64,000 nt of DNA from Microbacterium sp. BH-3-3-3 (GCF_001792815.1 NZ_CP017674.1:2976001-3040000), one strand, 5' to 3'; positions 1-9,742 are shown, numbered from the stretch's first letter. The notes: generated by a model not told the origin, from the letters alone. Numbers and translations are program-made.

Positions 1-27
1 GATCCGTCACACCCCGAGGAGACCCCC

Positions 28-699
<672 letters not shown>

Positions 700-776
700 T
701 CCCACCCCGGCGCGCGTACCTCAGACCCCGCCGGAGCATGTAGGATCGATGATCGTGCACGCGACAGCGCGCACAT

Positions 777-852
777 GCCGCCTTAGCTCAGACGGCAGAG
801 CGATTCACTCGTAATGAATAGGTCAAGGGTTCGATTCCCTTAGGCGGCTCCA
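777..852 (+). tRNA. tRNA-Thr (anticodon CGT)
   Basis: The acceptor stem GCCGCCT pairs with AGGCGGC at 842-848, followed by discriminator T849 and an encoded CCA at 850-852. The anticodon stem ATTCA/TGAAT encloses the seven-base loop CTCGTAA, giving anticodon CGT, which reads ACG threonine codons. The D-arm TTAGCTCAGACGGCAGAG and the T-loop GGTTCGATTCC are typical. Confidence 0.96.
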
Positions 853-854
853 CC

Positions 855-888
855 AGACCCTCACCCGCATATCGGGTGGGGGTCTTTT
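855..888 (+). terminator. Rho-independent terminator of tRNA-Thr
   Basis: AGACCCTCACCCG at 855-867 pairs, with one mismatch, with CGGGTGGGGGTCT at 873-885, and a short T run follows (885-888). It starts three bases after the CCA end of the tRNA, so it most likely ends that transcript. Confidence 0.8.
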
Positions 889-1076
889 GGTTCGTCGGCG
901 AGACGAACCTCGGAGCGACCCGCGGTGTACCCGTGCCCCTCGGGCTGACGCAAGTGTGGACGCAGCGTCGCGAGCGCGGAGCTGCGGGGGCGGGGGAGCT
1001 CGCCCGATAGGCTGGGATCCGTGTCGTCCCGTGCCGTGCGGCGGCGATCATCCGCCCGCTGACCGCAGGAGCCCCC

Positions 1077-1472
1077 GTGTCGAACGCGCTCGACGCCCTC
1101 ATCGAGATCTTCACGTGGGTGGGGCTCGGTGGGGGCATTCTGCTCGCGTTCGTCGCGGTCGTCCTGGTACTCGCCGACGGCACCTGGGTGCCCACACGTG
1201 CCGTGGTCGAGCACGCCGAGGGCGGGCGAGTGGTGCGGTGGTTCGACGAGGGCGGCGGTGTCAACGAAGCCCCCCTGGCGCCGCACGACGACGCTCGCCT
1301 CGGCGACGCGGACATGGCCGACATCTTCTACCGGCGGGGGTCGGCGCACCGCATGCGGTTGACGCGGTCGTCGCCGTCGGTGCGATTCGTGTCGTTGCTC
1401 GCGGCCGGGGTGCTGGGGCTCGGGGCGGTGTCGTTCATCGCGTCGATCGTGGTGCTCTTCGTGCAGGGGTAG
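1077..1472 (+). CDS. Small membrane protein of unknown function
   Basis: A 131-residue protein with two predicted transmembrane segments, at about residues 10-33 and 104-128. Between them is a hydrophilic loop of about 70 residues containing VVRWFDEGG and DADMADIFYRR. I do not recognise a named domain. The GTG start at 1077 has a purine-rich GCAGGAGC just upstream. The gene is followed 40 bases later by the MMPL transporter, but the promoter and palindrome in between suggest that gene is transcribed separately. Confidence 0.75.
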   Translation: MSNALDALIEIFTWVGLGGGILLAFVAVVLVLADGTWVPTRAVVEHAEGGRVVRWFDEGGGVNEAPLAPHDDARLGDADMADIFYRRGSAHRMRLTRSSPSVRFVSLLAAGVLGLGAVSFIASIVVLFVQG

Positions 1473-1487
1473 GACTTGACGCGAGGC

Positions 1488-1516
1488 ACATATTGCTAGA
1501 TAAGCTAGCGATATGT
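1488..1516 (+). promoter_or_regulatory. Palindromic operator over the MMPL transporter start
   Basis: An imperfect 29-base palindrome centred on base 1502. Its outer arms are ACATAT/ATATGT and its inner arms GCTAG/CTAGC, with few mismatches. It covers TAAGCT (1501-1506), a likely -10 hexamer six bases before the ATG at 1513, and lies just downstream of TTGACG (1476-1481). Such a site suits a dimeric repressor of the PadR or TetR type, a common way to control drug exporters. No such regulator gene lies next to it in this window. Confidence 0.6.
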
Positions 1517-3792
1517 CCGGTTCTCCTGCGCCCACCCCGTCTCGACGCCGCGCTTCCGGCGACCCCGCCTCATCGCGAGGCGACCGCCGCCACCGCTCCG
1601 CGCCCACGGTGTCGCGGTGGCTGCGCATCGGCATCCCGAGTCTGCTCGTGCTGCTCTGGGTGGTGGGCGGCTCGATCGGCGGACCCTTCTTCGGCAAGGT
1701 CGACCAGGTGGCCACGAACGACCAGTCGTCGTTCCTGCCGCAGTCGGCGGACGCGACCGAGGTCAGCGAGCGACTCACCGATTTCACCGGGGGCGACACG
1801 ATCCCGGCGCTCGTGGTCGCGGCCACCGACGACGGCAGCGCGCTCACCGACGTGCAGCTGAGTGCACTGCAGACCCTCGCGACCGAGGTGGCCTCGATCG
1901 ACGGCGTCACGGGCGAGGCGTCGGCGCCGCTCGTGTCCGACGACGCCACGGCCGCGCAGATCTTCGTGCCGATCGACAGCTCCGGTGAGGTGCGCGAGGT
2001 CGTCGAGCAGGTGCGGGAGCGCGTCTCGGCCGACGTCCCCGCCGGGGTCGAGGCGTGGGTGACGGGACCCGCGGGGTTCACCGCCGACCTGGTGAAGGGC
2101 TTCCTCGGCATCGACGGGCTGCTGCTGATCGTCGCGCTCGGCGCGGTGTTCGTCATCCTCGTGGTGGTCTACCGCTCGCCGCTGCTGCCGGTGCTCGTGC
2201 TGCTCACCTCGGTGTTCGCACTGTGCGTGGCGTTGCTGACCGTGTGGTGGCTCGCGTTCGCGGGGATCGTGGTGCTGAACGGACAGGTGCAGGGCATCCT
2301 CTTCATCCTCGTCATCGGCGCGGCCACCGACTACGCCCTGTTGTACGTCGCCCGATTCCGTGAGGCGATCGGTGAGGGTGAGAAGAGGTGGGATGCCACG
2401 ATCCGGGCCTGGAAGGGAGCGGTCGAGCCCATCCTCGCCTCGGGCGGAACGGTCATCGCGGGCCTTCTGTGCCTGCTGCTCTCCGACCTCGCCACCAACC
2501 GTGCGCTCGGGCCCATCGCCTCGATCGGCATCGCGTTCGCCGTGCTGTCTGCTCTGACCTTCTTGCCGGCGCTGCTCGCCCTCTGCGGCCGTGCCGCGTT
2601 CTGGCCGTTCCTGCCGAAGCCGGGAGCTGCGGCCCTGCCCGCCGACCTCACCGCGCCCGCGAAGGGCGTCTGGCCGCGACAGGCGCGGTTCGTCGCACGC
2701 CGCGCACGCCCCGTGTGGATCGTGTGCACCCTGGTGCTCCTCGCCGCCTGCGTGGGGGTGACCCAGCTGCGCGCCGACGGCGTTCCCGCCAGTGACCTCG
2801 TGCTCGGCGCCTCCGAGGCGCGCGACGGGCAGGCGGCCCTGGCCGAGCACTTCCCGGGCGGATCGGGCAGCCCCGCCTACGTGCTGGTGCCCGAGGGCCG
2901 GGCGGCCGACGCCGTCACGGTGCTCGAACGCACCGCCGGCATCGACAGCGTGGGCGTCCTCGCCGCGGACGCCCCCGGCGGTCAGGCCCCCGTGTCGGTG
3001 AGCGACGGTGTCCTGCAGACCACCGCTTTCGGTGCACCGGGAACGCCCGCGCCCGCGCCCACCGTCTCCGACGGTGACGTGCTGCTGGCCGCGACGCTGT
3101 CCGATACCGCCGACTCCCCGGCCGCCGACGACACGGTGAGGTCATTGCGCGCCGACCTGACCACCGAGCTCGGCGAGGGGACGGCGATGGTGGGCGGCGT
3201 GACGGCGACCGACATCGACTCGGTCGACACCTCGATCCGCGACCGCACCCTGATCATCCCCATCGTGCTCGTCGTCATCCTGCTCATCCTCATGGCGCTG
3301 CTGCGCTCGATCGTCGCGCCGCTCATCTTGATCGGGACCGTCATCGTGTCGTTCGGCGCGGCGCTGGGCGTGAGCGCCCTCGTCTTCGACGGCGTGTTCG
3401 GGTTCCCCGGTGCCGACCCGTCGGTGCCGCTGTACGGATTCGTGTTCCTTGTCGCCCTCGGCGTCGACTACAACATCTTCTTGATGTCGCGGGTGCGCGA
3501 GGAGTCCCTCGTGCACGGCACCCGTCCCGGCATCCTGCGGGGACTCGTCGCGACGGGCGGCGTGATCACCTCGGCCGGCCTGGTGCTGGCGGCGACCTTC
3601 GCCGCCCTGGGCGTCATCCCGATCCTGTTCCTCGCGCAGATCGCGTTCATCGTCGCGTTCGGGGTGCTGCTCGACACCTTCGTCGTGCGTTCCCTGCTCG
3701 TTCCCGCGCTGGCCTACGACCTGGGGCGCCGCATCTGGTGGCCGTCGAAACTCGGCCGGGCCGATGTCGACGCGCGTAGGCTCGACGCATGA
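1513..3792 (+). CDS. MMPL/RND family membrane transporter
   Basis: A 759-residue actinobacterial MMPL protein (RND superfamily). The family moves lipids or toxic compounds across the membrane using the proton gradient. The layout is typical: a basic cytoplasmic N-terminus, a first membrane helix at about 37-57, an extracytoplasmic loop, five helices, then a repeat of the same plan. The paired motifs GAATDYALLYVARFRE and ALGVDYNIFLMSRVREE, one in each half, hold the conserved DY residues. There is no ribosome site before the ATG; the promoter-like TAAGCT six bases upstream implies a leaderless mRNA. Its stop overlaps the pncA start by four bases. The substrate cannot be read from the sequence. 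Confidence 0.92.
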   Translation: MSGSPAPTPSRRRASGDPASSRGDRRHRSAPTVSRWLRIGIPSLLVLLWVVGGSIGGPFFGKVDQVATNDQSSFLPQSADATEVSERLTDFTGGDTIPALVVAATDDGSALTDVQLSALQTLATEVASIDGVTGEASAPLVSDDATAAQIFVPIDSSGEVREVVEQVRERVSADVPAGVEAWVTGPAGFTADLVKGFLGIDGLLLIVALGAVFVILVVVYRSPLLPVLVLLTSVFALCVALLTVWWLAFAGIVVLNGQVQGILFILVIGAATDYALLYVARFREAIGEGEKRWDATIRAWKGAVEPILASGGTVIAGLLCLLLSDLATNRALGPIASIGIAFAVLSALTFLPALLALCGRAAFWPFLPKPGAAALPADLTAPAKGVWPRQARFVARRARPVWIVCTLVLLAACVGVTQLRADGVPASDLVLGASEARDGQAALAEHFPGGSGSPAYVLVPEGRAADAVTVLERTAGIDSVGVLAADAPGGQAPVSVSDGVLQTTAFGAPGTPAPAPTVSDGDVLLAATLSDTADSPAADDTVRSLRADLTTELGEGTAMVGGVTATDIDSVDTSIRDRTLIIPIVLVVILLILMALLRSIVAPLILIGTVIVSFGAALGVSALVFDGVFGFPGADPSVPLYGFVFLVALGVDYNIFLMSRVREESLVHGTRPGILRGLVATGGVITSAGLVLAATFAALGVIPILFLAQIAFIVAFGVLLDTFVVRSLLVPALAYDLGRRIWWPSKLGRADVDARRLDA

Positions 3793-4367
3793 CCCGGGCG
3801 CTGTTCATCGTCGATGTCCAGAACGACTTCACCGAGCGCGGAGCGCTGGGCGTCGAGGGCGGTGATGCGGTCGCGGAACGGATCTCGCGCCACCTCGAGG
3901 CCCACGCCGACGACTACGCGGTCGTCGTCGCCTCGCGCGACTGGCACCACGGCGACGACGACAACGGGGGGCACTTCTCGGCCACCCCCGATTTCGTCGA
4001 CACCTGGCCGGTGCACTGCGTCGGCGGCACGTACGGGGCGGACTATGACGCGGTGTTCGACACCGCGCGGGTGACCCACCACCTCAAGAAGGGGCAGGGA
4101 AAGCCCGCCTACTCGCTCTTCGAGGGCGTGTCCGACGACGGCCAGACGGCCGCGGGCATCCTCGAGGCGCACGGCATCCGGCACATCGATCTCGCCGGCA
4201 TCGCGACGGACTACTGCGTGCGGGCGTCGGCTCTCGACGCGATCGCCGCGGGGCGTTCGGTGCGCGTGCTGACCGACTTGATCGCCGGCGTGCACCCGAC
4301 CTCGAGCGCCGCGGCGCTGGCCGAGATCGAGGCGGCCGGCGCAGAGCTCACGCGCTCTCGGCGATGA
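3789..4367 (+). CDS. pncA: Nicotinamidase (isochorismatase-like hydrolase)
   Basis: A 192-residue cysteine hydrolase that converts nicotinamide to nicotinate in NAD salvage. The catalytic triad is visible: Asp in FIVDVQNDF (about residue 10), Lys in LKKGQGK and Cys in GIATDYCVRAS (about residue 142). The metal-site residues are in ASRDWHHGDDDN (about 49-60). The start ATGA overlaps the transporter stop, yet a TAGGCT hexamer also lies exactly six bases before the ATG (3777-3782), so it may have its own leaderless promoter. Its last 20 bases overlap the end of the histidine kinase gene on the other strand. Confidence 0.93.
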   Translation: MTRALFIVDVQNDFTERGALGVEGGDAVAERISRHLEAHADDYAVVVASRDWHHGDDDNGGHFSATPDFVDTWPVHCVGGTYGADYDAVFDTARVTHHLKKGQGKPAYSLFEGVSDDGQTAAGILEAHGIRHIDLAGIATDYCVRASALDAIAAGRSVRVLTDLIAGVHPTSSAAALAEIEAAGAELTRSRR

Positions 4368-5460
4368 CGTCGTCGGCGCGGGGGATCGTGATGGTCACGC
4401 TCGTCCCCTCGCCCGGGTCGCTCGCGATGCGCAGCGTCCCACCGTGCGCCGACACGATCTGGCGGACGCTCGCGAGGCCGATGCCGCTTCCTCCGTCGCT
4501 CGCGTCGGCGTAGCGGCCGCGCTGGCCCTCGGTCGTGATCGTCGCCAGGTCGTCGGGGTGGATGCCCCGGCCGTGATCGCGCACGCGGACGGCGGCGCCC
4601 TCGTCGGTCTCGAACAGGTCGATCTCGATGACGTCGTCGGAGTACTTGGCGGCGTTCTCGAGCACGTTGGCGACGGCGCGACGAAGCCCCAGGACGTCAC
4701 CCAGCACCGGAACGGCGTCGACGTGTCCGAACTGCACGCGGGTGGGCGCCTGTCCGGGGAGAACGAGAGCGACCGCACCGCGGGTGATGAGGTCGAGCGT
4801 GGCGCGGCGGCGACCGCGATCCGCCGTCGTGGTCGAGTCCGCGAGCAGCGCCTGGGCCATGGCGATGAGGTGGTCGCTCGCCTCGCCGGCGAGACGCAGC
4901 AGGCGGTGATCCGGGTCGAGCTCCTCGCCGATGAGATCGAGGTACCCGCGCAGAGCGGTCACGGGCGAGAGCAGGTCGTGCGCGAACGTGCGCTGCAGCG
5001 CGTCGCGATGGTCGACCTCCTGCTTCTCGGTGGTGAGGTCGCGCACGATCTTCACGAAACCGAGCACCTGGCCCTGATCGTTGCGGATCGCCGAGATCGT
5101 CACGCGGGCCCAGAACTCACTGCCGTCCTGCCGCACGCGCCAGCCGGTGTCTTCGACGTGCCCGTCGCGCTGGGCGGCGGCGAGCAATTGGTCGGGAACG
5201 CCACGACGCCGGTCTTCTTCGCGGTAGAAGGTCGAGAAGTGCGACCCGACGATCTCGGCTTCGCTGTACCCCTTGATCAGTTCGGCGCCGAGGTTCCACC
5301 CCCGCACGAATCCGCCGCTGTCGAGCTTGACGATGGCGAAGAGGTCGACCTGACCGTCCCAGTCCGCCGGCATGGAGCGTCGGATAGGCAGAGGAGTCGG
5401 CTGCGCAGAAGAAGGAAGGTGGGCGTCTGTCATCGGAGGCTCGCTCTCTGCGGTGCTCAT
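4348..5460 (-). CDS. Soluble PAS-domain sensor histidine kinase (orphan)
   Basis: A 370-residue cytoplasmic kinase with no membrane helix. A PAS domain (about residues 38-145, with WNLGAELIKGYSEAEIVG and GFVKIVRDLT) is followed by a dimerisation domain whose H-box reads TFAHDLLSPVTAL, a variant of the usual SHELRTP. The ATPase domain keeps the N-box ENAAKY, the G1 box DHGRGI and the G2 box GSGIGLASV. No response regulator is next to it, so its partner must be elsewhere. Start choice is uncertain: the ATG at 5460 lacks a clear ribosome site, and the in-frame ATG nine codons later is an alternative. It ends convergently inside pncA. Confidence 0.9.
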   Translation of the reverse strand: MSTAESEPPMTDAHLPSSAQPTPLPIRRSMPADWDGQVDLFAIVKLDSGGFVRGWNLGAELIKGYSEAEIVGSHFSTFYREEDRRRGVPDQLLAAAQRDGHVEDTGWRVRQDGSEFWARVTISAIRNDQGQVLGFVKIVRDLTTEKQEVDHRDALQRTFAHDLLSPVTALRGYLDLIGEELDPDHRLLRLAGEASDHLIAMAQALLADSTTTADRGRRRATLDLITRGAVALVLPGQAPTRVQFGHVDAVPVLGDVLGLRRAVANVLENAAKYSDDVIEIDLFETDEGAAVRVRDHGRGIHPDDLATITTEGQRGRYADASDGGSGIGLASVRQIVSAHGGTLRIASDPGEGTSVTITIPRADDVIAESA

Positions 5461-5569
5461 CGGCGCACGCAGAAGCGGCTCGGGATGCTTGCTGAAGGCA
5501 TTCTCCGATCATCCCCGACGCGGCGACCCCGCGACAGAGATTGACAAGATCATTACGCCTCCGAAACCG

Positions 5570-7153
5570 TCACGACACGGTGACGAGGGTGCGCTGCCAG
5601 CCGCTGGAGCCGTTGGGCGCGATGGGGGCTGCATCCTCGATCTGCACGTTGCCCTGCTTGTCGGTCGCCCGCACGGCGATGTAGTGCGTGCCCTTCTCGG
5701 CGGTCCAGTCGTACTTCCACTGCACCCACGACTGGTCGTTGATGGGCGTCGACAGGGTGGTCGGCTGCCACTCGCCGTTGTCGATGCTCACCTCGACCGT
5801 GGCCACGCCGATCGGCTGCGCCCACGCCATGCCCGCCACGGTGATCGCACCGGCGGTGACGGGCGTACCGATCTTCGGGGTGTCCACGCGCGACGACATC
5901 TTGATGGGGGCTTCGGCCGAGTAACCGCGGGGGGTCCAGTAGGCCTCGACCTCGTCGAAACGGGTGACGGTGAGCTTGGTGACCCACTTCGTCGCCGACA
6001 CGTAGCCGTAGAGACCCGGGACGACCATGCGCACGGGGAAGCCGTGTTCGAACGGCAGGGGTTCTCCGTTCATGGCGACGGCGAAGATGGCATCCAGGTT
6101 GTCGTCGGTCAGCGAGCCCAGGGGAGTGGATGCCGTGTACCCGTCGACACTTTCGGAGAGCACCATGTCGGCCCCGGACTGCACCCCCGCCATCCGCAGG
6201 ATGTCGCGGATCGGCACGCCGGTCCAGATGGCGTTGCCGACCAGACCTCCGCCGACCTCGTTCGACACGCAGGTCAGGGTCACGCCGTACTCATCGAGAC
6301 CCATGTTGACCAGGTCGTCGAAGCTGAGCTCGATCGGTGTGTCCACCATCCCCTCGATCGACAGGCGCCAGGTGGTCGGATCGACGTTCGGAACGGTGAG
6401 CGCGGTGTCGACGCGGTAGAAGTCGGCGTTGGGCGTGATGATCGGGCTGAGGCCCGGGAGCTCCCAGTTCGCGCCCTCGGGGAGGGTGACGGTCGTGCGG
6501 GCCGTGGGCAGTCGCAGGGCGTCGCGCGCGGCGGCCACCGACGAGCTGGTCGCGTTGAGCACGCGGGCACCCACGCCCACGACGACCGCGCCCACGGCGG
6601 TGAGGCCGGTGAACAGCAGGAAGCCGCGTCGATCGGTGCCGCGCGTGTCGGCGTCGGCCGCGGCAGCCGTCATCCAGCGGCGCAGCTTGGTGGTCGAGAA
6701 CATCAGCACGAACACGCCGGCGGCGGTGCCGATCACGGGGGGCAGCCAGGCGAGGGCGCCGGCTCCCGTGCGGGTGAGGATGGCGACGGTGGCGAGGACA
6801 CCGCCGATGGCGAGCACCACGGCGCCGGCGGGGCGCAGGCGGTACTGCAGGATGCCGGCGACGGCCGCGGCGACGGCGGCACCGAGTCCGACACCAGCCA
6901 GGAGGGCGATCTTGTCGGTCTCGCCGAACAGCGTGATCGCGAGTTCCTTCAGCGGCCGGGGCACGATGTCGACGATGACGGAACCGACCGCGAGGATCGG
7001 GCTCGCCGACCGTGCGAAGAGGGCGGCGAGCAGCTCGGCGACGGCCAGAAGCACCGCCGCCGACACGATGCCGGCGAACGCGGCCCACGGCCACGCGTGC
7101 CGCTTCCGGGCCTTCGTCGGGGTGGAGTTCTTCACCGCGGTGTCGGTCGACAT
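5570..7153 (-). CDS. Membrane-anchored molybdopterin-dependent oxidoreductase
   Basis: A 527-residue protein. Residues 1-195 hold about five membrane helices, including one after the basic stretch DRRGF; the rest is an extracytoplasmic sulfite-oxidase/YedY-like catalytic domain. The cysteine in TLTCVSNEVGGGLVGNAIW is the expected molybdenum ligand. WTGVPIRDIL and the GLYGYVSATKWV region also fit the family, and a C-terminal immunoglobulin-like domain (about 415-525) resembles the sulfite oxidase dimerisation domain. The substrate is unknown; methionine sulfoxide or sulfite are known for relatives. The ATG at 7153 has GAGGGA five bases upstream. The gene appears monocistronic. Confidence 0.9.
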   Translation of the reverse strand: MSTDTAVKNSTPTKARKRHAWPWAAFAGIVSAAVLLAVAELLAALFARSASPILAVGSVIVDIVPRPLKELAITLFGETDKIALLAGVGLGAAVAAAVAGILQYRLRPAGAVVLAIGGVLATVAILTRTGAGALAWLPPVIGTAAGVFVLMFSTTKLRRWMTAAAADADTRGTDRRGFLLFTGLTAVGAVVVGVGARVLNATSSSVAAARDALRLPTARTTVTLPEGANWELPGLSPIITPNADFYRVDTALTVPNVDPTTWRLSIEGMVDTPIELSFDDLVNMGLDEYGVTLTCVSNEVGGGLVGNAIWTGVPIRDILRMAGVQSGADMVLSESVDGYTASTPLGSLTDDNLDAIFAVAMNGEPLPFEHGFPVRMVVPGLYGYVSATKWVTKLTVTRFDEVEAYWTPRGYSAEAPIKMSSRVDTPKIGTPVTAGAITVAGMAWAQPIGVATVEVSIDNGEWQPTTLSTPINDQSWVQWKYDWTAEKGTHYIAVRATDKQGNVQIEDAAPIAPNGSSGWQRTLVTVS

Positions 7154-7195
7154 GGCATCCCTCGTTTCTGCTCCCCACGCACGCGCGGTTACGCC

Positions 7196-8158
7196 TCACC
7201 CTCTGTTCGGAGCGGCGGGCGAAACGGATGCCGCGTCGAGCGGCCGAGCGGCGCGTCGGGGCGCCAGGGTGAAGACGATGACTCCCGTGACGATCAGCGC
7301 CAGCGCCACGGCGAGGCCCGCCGTCAGCGGCTCGTGCAGCAGTGGGACCGCGACGAGGGCGGTGAGGACCGGGCTCAGGGCTCCGGCTGTCGCGGTGATG
7401 CTGCTGCCGAGGTTCTTCACCGCGACGACGTAGCACGCGGTCGAGAGCAGCCCGGTGCCGATGCCCTGCACGAGGGCGTAGGTACCCAGGCTCGCGAGGT
7501 CGGCGGTGCCGGCCAGCAGGTGCGAGGGCATCACCCCCGTCACGATGAGCGCGACGGCGGCGAGCGTGGAGCTGAGCGAGACGATCACGATCACACCGAG
7601 CGGATCGAGCCGCGTCCGGGCGAGACCGAGCGTGTAGACGGCCCAGACGAAGCCCGCGCCCACGAGCACGGCGACGCCGCCGACGCTCGCGGTGTCGCCG
7701 GTGAGGGCTGCGGCGGCGGCGATACCCGCGACGATCGCCCCGAGCGCGAGCAGGCGCCGGCGCGAGACGGCGGCGCGATGGCGGAGGAAGAGCAGGACGG
7801 CGACGAACAGGGGCACGGTACCGGGCACGAGCAGCCCGGTGAGCGCCGCCGAGGTGAGGTGCGCGCCCCACGCGAAGATCAGGAAGTGGGGAAGGCCGGC
7901 CAGCAGCACGAGCGCCACGACGGCGGGGCGTTCGGTGCGCAGGATGCGAAGGGTCCGCGGGATCCACGGGACGAGCAGCAGGCCGGGCACGGCGAAACGC
8001 ACGACCGCGGCGTCGGCCATCGTCAGCCCCACGCCGTCGAGGGCGCGCGTCGACAGGGCGAACGCCGACCACAGCGCCACGACCGCCGCGAGGGCGGCGG
8101 TGCCGACGACGACGCGGGGCGACAGCAGAGAAGGGCGGGGGAGGGCGAACGTCGTCAC
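7196..8158 (-). CDS. EamA/DMT family transporter
   Basis: A 320-residue drug/metabolite transporter with about ten membrane helices in two EamA repeats; the second half carries the typical ALSPVLTALVAVPLLHEPLT. Family members export amino acids, purines or other metabolites. It is divergent from an Lrp/AsnC regulator 80 bases away, a common pairing in which the regulator controls the exporter. The GTG start at 8158 has no ribosome site; TACCGT lies exactly six bases upstream on this strand (8165-8170), suggesting leaderless transcription. Confidence 0.9.
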   Translation of the reverse strand: MTTFALPRPSLLSPRVVVGTAALAAVVALWSAFALSTRALDGVGLTMADAAVVRFAVPGLLLVPWIPRTLRILRTERPAVVALVLLAGLPHFLIFAWGAHLTSAALTGLLVPGTVPLFVAVLLFLRHRAAVSRRRLLALGAIVAGIAAAAALTGDTASVGGVAVLVGAGFVWAVYTLGLARTRLDPLGVIVIVSLSSTLAAVALIVTGVMPSHLLAGTADLASLGTYALVQGIGTGLLSTACYVVAVKNLGSSITATAGALSPVLTALVAVPLLHEPLTAGLAVALALIVTGVIVFTLAPRRAARPLDAASVSPAAPNRG

Positions 8159-8238
8159 CCCTCGACGGTAGGGAGCGCCGCGCCGCAGCCGATTGCGAAT
8201 ATTGCCGAACAGTGACGTGGATTGGCAGAATCTGCTGC

Positions 8239-8709
8239 ATGCACTCGCTCGACCGCATCGATCGCCTCATTCTGCGCGAACTCCAGCAGGACGCCCGCCT
8301 GACCAACCAGGAGCTCGCCGACCGCGTCGGGCTGTCGCCCTCGCCCTGTCTGCGGCGCGTGCGCCAGCTGGAGCAGGCGGGCATCATCGAGGGCTATCGC
8401 GCCGTCGTCTCGCCGCGCGCCGTCGACCTCCCCATCACCGCGTTCGTGCGCCTGCGGCTTGCCTCGCACGAGGGGGCGACGGTCGACGCCGTCGAGGAGC
8501 GCCTGCGCGCCATTCCGCACATCGTCGAAGCGCACCTGCTCGCCGGCGACTGGGACTACCTCGTGCGCATCGTCACGTCGAGCTTCGACGCGTACGAGCG
8601 ACTGCTGCGCGAACACCTCCGCGCCATTCCCTCACTGGCCTCGATCGACACGACGTTCGCGTTCGGGGTCACCAAGCCCGTGTCGGCGTTGCCGCTCGAC
8701 GCCCGGTGA
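8239..8709 (+). CDS. Lrp/AsnC family transcriptional regulator
   Basis: A 156-residue regulator. The N-terminal winged helix (DRIDRLILRELQQDARLTN, then ELADRVGLSPSPCLRRVRQL) is followed by a RAM/AsnC ligand-binding domain from about residue 65. I start it at the ATG at 8239, giving MHSLDRIDRL, the usual family N-terminus; a GTG at 8212 would add nine residues with no support. It lies divergent from the EamA transporter and probably controls it in response to an amino acid. The intergenic AT-rich core GCGAATATTGC at about 8194-8204 is a possible binding site. Confidence 0.92.
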   Translation: MHSLDRIDRLILRELQQDARLTNQELADRVGLSPSPCLRRVRQLEQAGIIEGYRAVVSPRAVDLPITAFVRLRLASHEGATVDAVEERLRAIPHIVEAHLLAGDWDYLVRIVTSSFDAYERLLREHLRAIPSLASIDTTFAFGVTKPVSALPLDAR

Positions 8710-8853
8710 GCGGCGCCGTGCCGCCGGGGACGATATCTCACGCCGCACGATCGGCCGGCGGGCAGGGCGGTGCCGACGGATCGCGCGTCGATACGATGTG
8801 ACGACCCGTGGTCACGGCATCCGGGATCCGTTCGTGCGAAAGGAACCCGCGAC

Positions 8854-9552
8854 GTGGACGACCTCGCCCGCTGGGCCGCGGCTCTGACGACGATGGTCGG
8901 TCTGGGACTCACCCTCGGGCTCAACCCGGCTCTGTACGGGGCGACCGCCGACATGCTCGCCCAGAACACCCGCGTTCCGGCGCGGATGGGGTGGATGGTC
9001 GGGGGCCTGGCGACCGGGGCGACGATCCTGTACCTGCTGCTGCAGAGCTTCGACCCCACCGAGTTCGTCGCGGCGGCTGAGCGCAGCACGACCGAGGCGG
9101 TGCTCGACCGGCGGGTCGACCTGATCGCCGGCACGATGTTCCTGCTCGGTGCGGTCGCGGTGGCGTGGTGGAAGCTCCGCGTCCCGGTGCGTTCCCCCGC
9201 GCGCAGACAGGTCCAGGCCCGCGCGCACTCGTGGAGCTACTACGTGCTCGGCGTCAGCTGCTCGGTCATCGGATTCACGACGCTGCCGATCATGTACATG
9301 ACCGGGCGGATCGCCGACGGCGTCAGCGACCACCCCCTGCTGCGGTGGCTGGCCTACGCGGTGTTCCTCGTGGCGCTCGCCGCGCCGTTCGTGCTGCTGG
9401 CCACGGCGTGGATCCACTTCCCCGCCACCGCGGCACGGGTGAACCGCATCTACTCGCACCTGATCGATATGGATCACCGGTGGGTCTACGCGACCGTGCT
9501 CGCGGTGGCGGGCGTGGCCTGCCTCGTGCTCGGGGTCTTCCCGGGGCGCTAG
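8854..9552 (+). CDS. Polytopic membrane protein, possibly LysE/GAP-like
   Basis: A 232-residue protein with about six membrane helices. Its first helix ends in GLGLTLGLNPALYG, recalling the N-terminal helix of LysE and GAP (Sap-like) exporters, and a second half starts at about residue 125 with YYVLGVSCSVIGFTTLP. The exporter assignment is weak. The GTG at 8854 is chosen because GAAAGGA sits nine bases upstream; upstream in-frame ATGs lack such a site. A small convergent gene follows four bases after the stop. Confidence 0.7.
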   Translation: MDDLARWAAALTTMVGLGLTLGLNPALYGATADMLAQNTRVPARMGWMVGGLATGATILYLLLQSFDPTEFVAAAERSTTEAVLDRRVDLIAGTMFLLGAVAVAWWKLRVPVRSPARRQVQARAHSWSYYVLGVSCSVIGFTTLPIMYMTGRIADGVSDHPLLRWLAYAVFLVALAAPFVLLATAWIHFPATAARVNRIYSHLIDMDHRWVYATVLAVAGVACLVLGVFPGR

Positions 9553-9556
9553 TCGT

Positions 9557-9742
9557 TCAGCGCGCGTTGCGCTGCTTCAGCAGCTTCGCCTGCACCTTGC
9601 GACGGATCTTCTGCACCTTCGGGTCCTTCCAGACCCGGTAGGCGACGGTCCCCGCCGCAGCGGCACGACCGATCGCCGTCCGCGCGAGCACAGCGCCCGC
9701 GAGTCCCACCGCTCCGGTTCCGATCCAACGTCCGACACCCAT
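9557..9742 (-). CDS. Small basic protein with one hydrophobic segment
   Basis: A 61-residue protein: MGVGRWIGTG, then a glycine/alanine-rich hydrophobic stretch (about residues 10-35), then a strongly basic C-terminus (VWKDPKVQKIRRKVQAKLLK). The ATG at 9742 has GAGGAG five bases upstream, which makes translation believable. I do not recognise a family; it looks like a small membrane-associated protein. Confidence 0.65.
   Translation of the reverse strand: MGVGRWIGTGAVGLAGAVLARTAIGRAAAAGTVAYRVWKDPKVQKIRRKVQAKLLKQRNAR

Noticed and set aside
5372..8215. A very long plus-strand open frame opposite the molybdopterin and EamA genes
   Set aside because: It is the GC-rich mirror of two well-supported genes; its translation is dominated by Gly, Arg, Asp and His with no domain.
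8770..8853. An N-terminal extension of the membrane protein starting at an ATG at 8770
   Set aside because: The extra 28 residues are polar and unlike a signal, and the GTG at 8854 has a good ribosome site.
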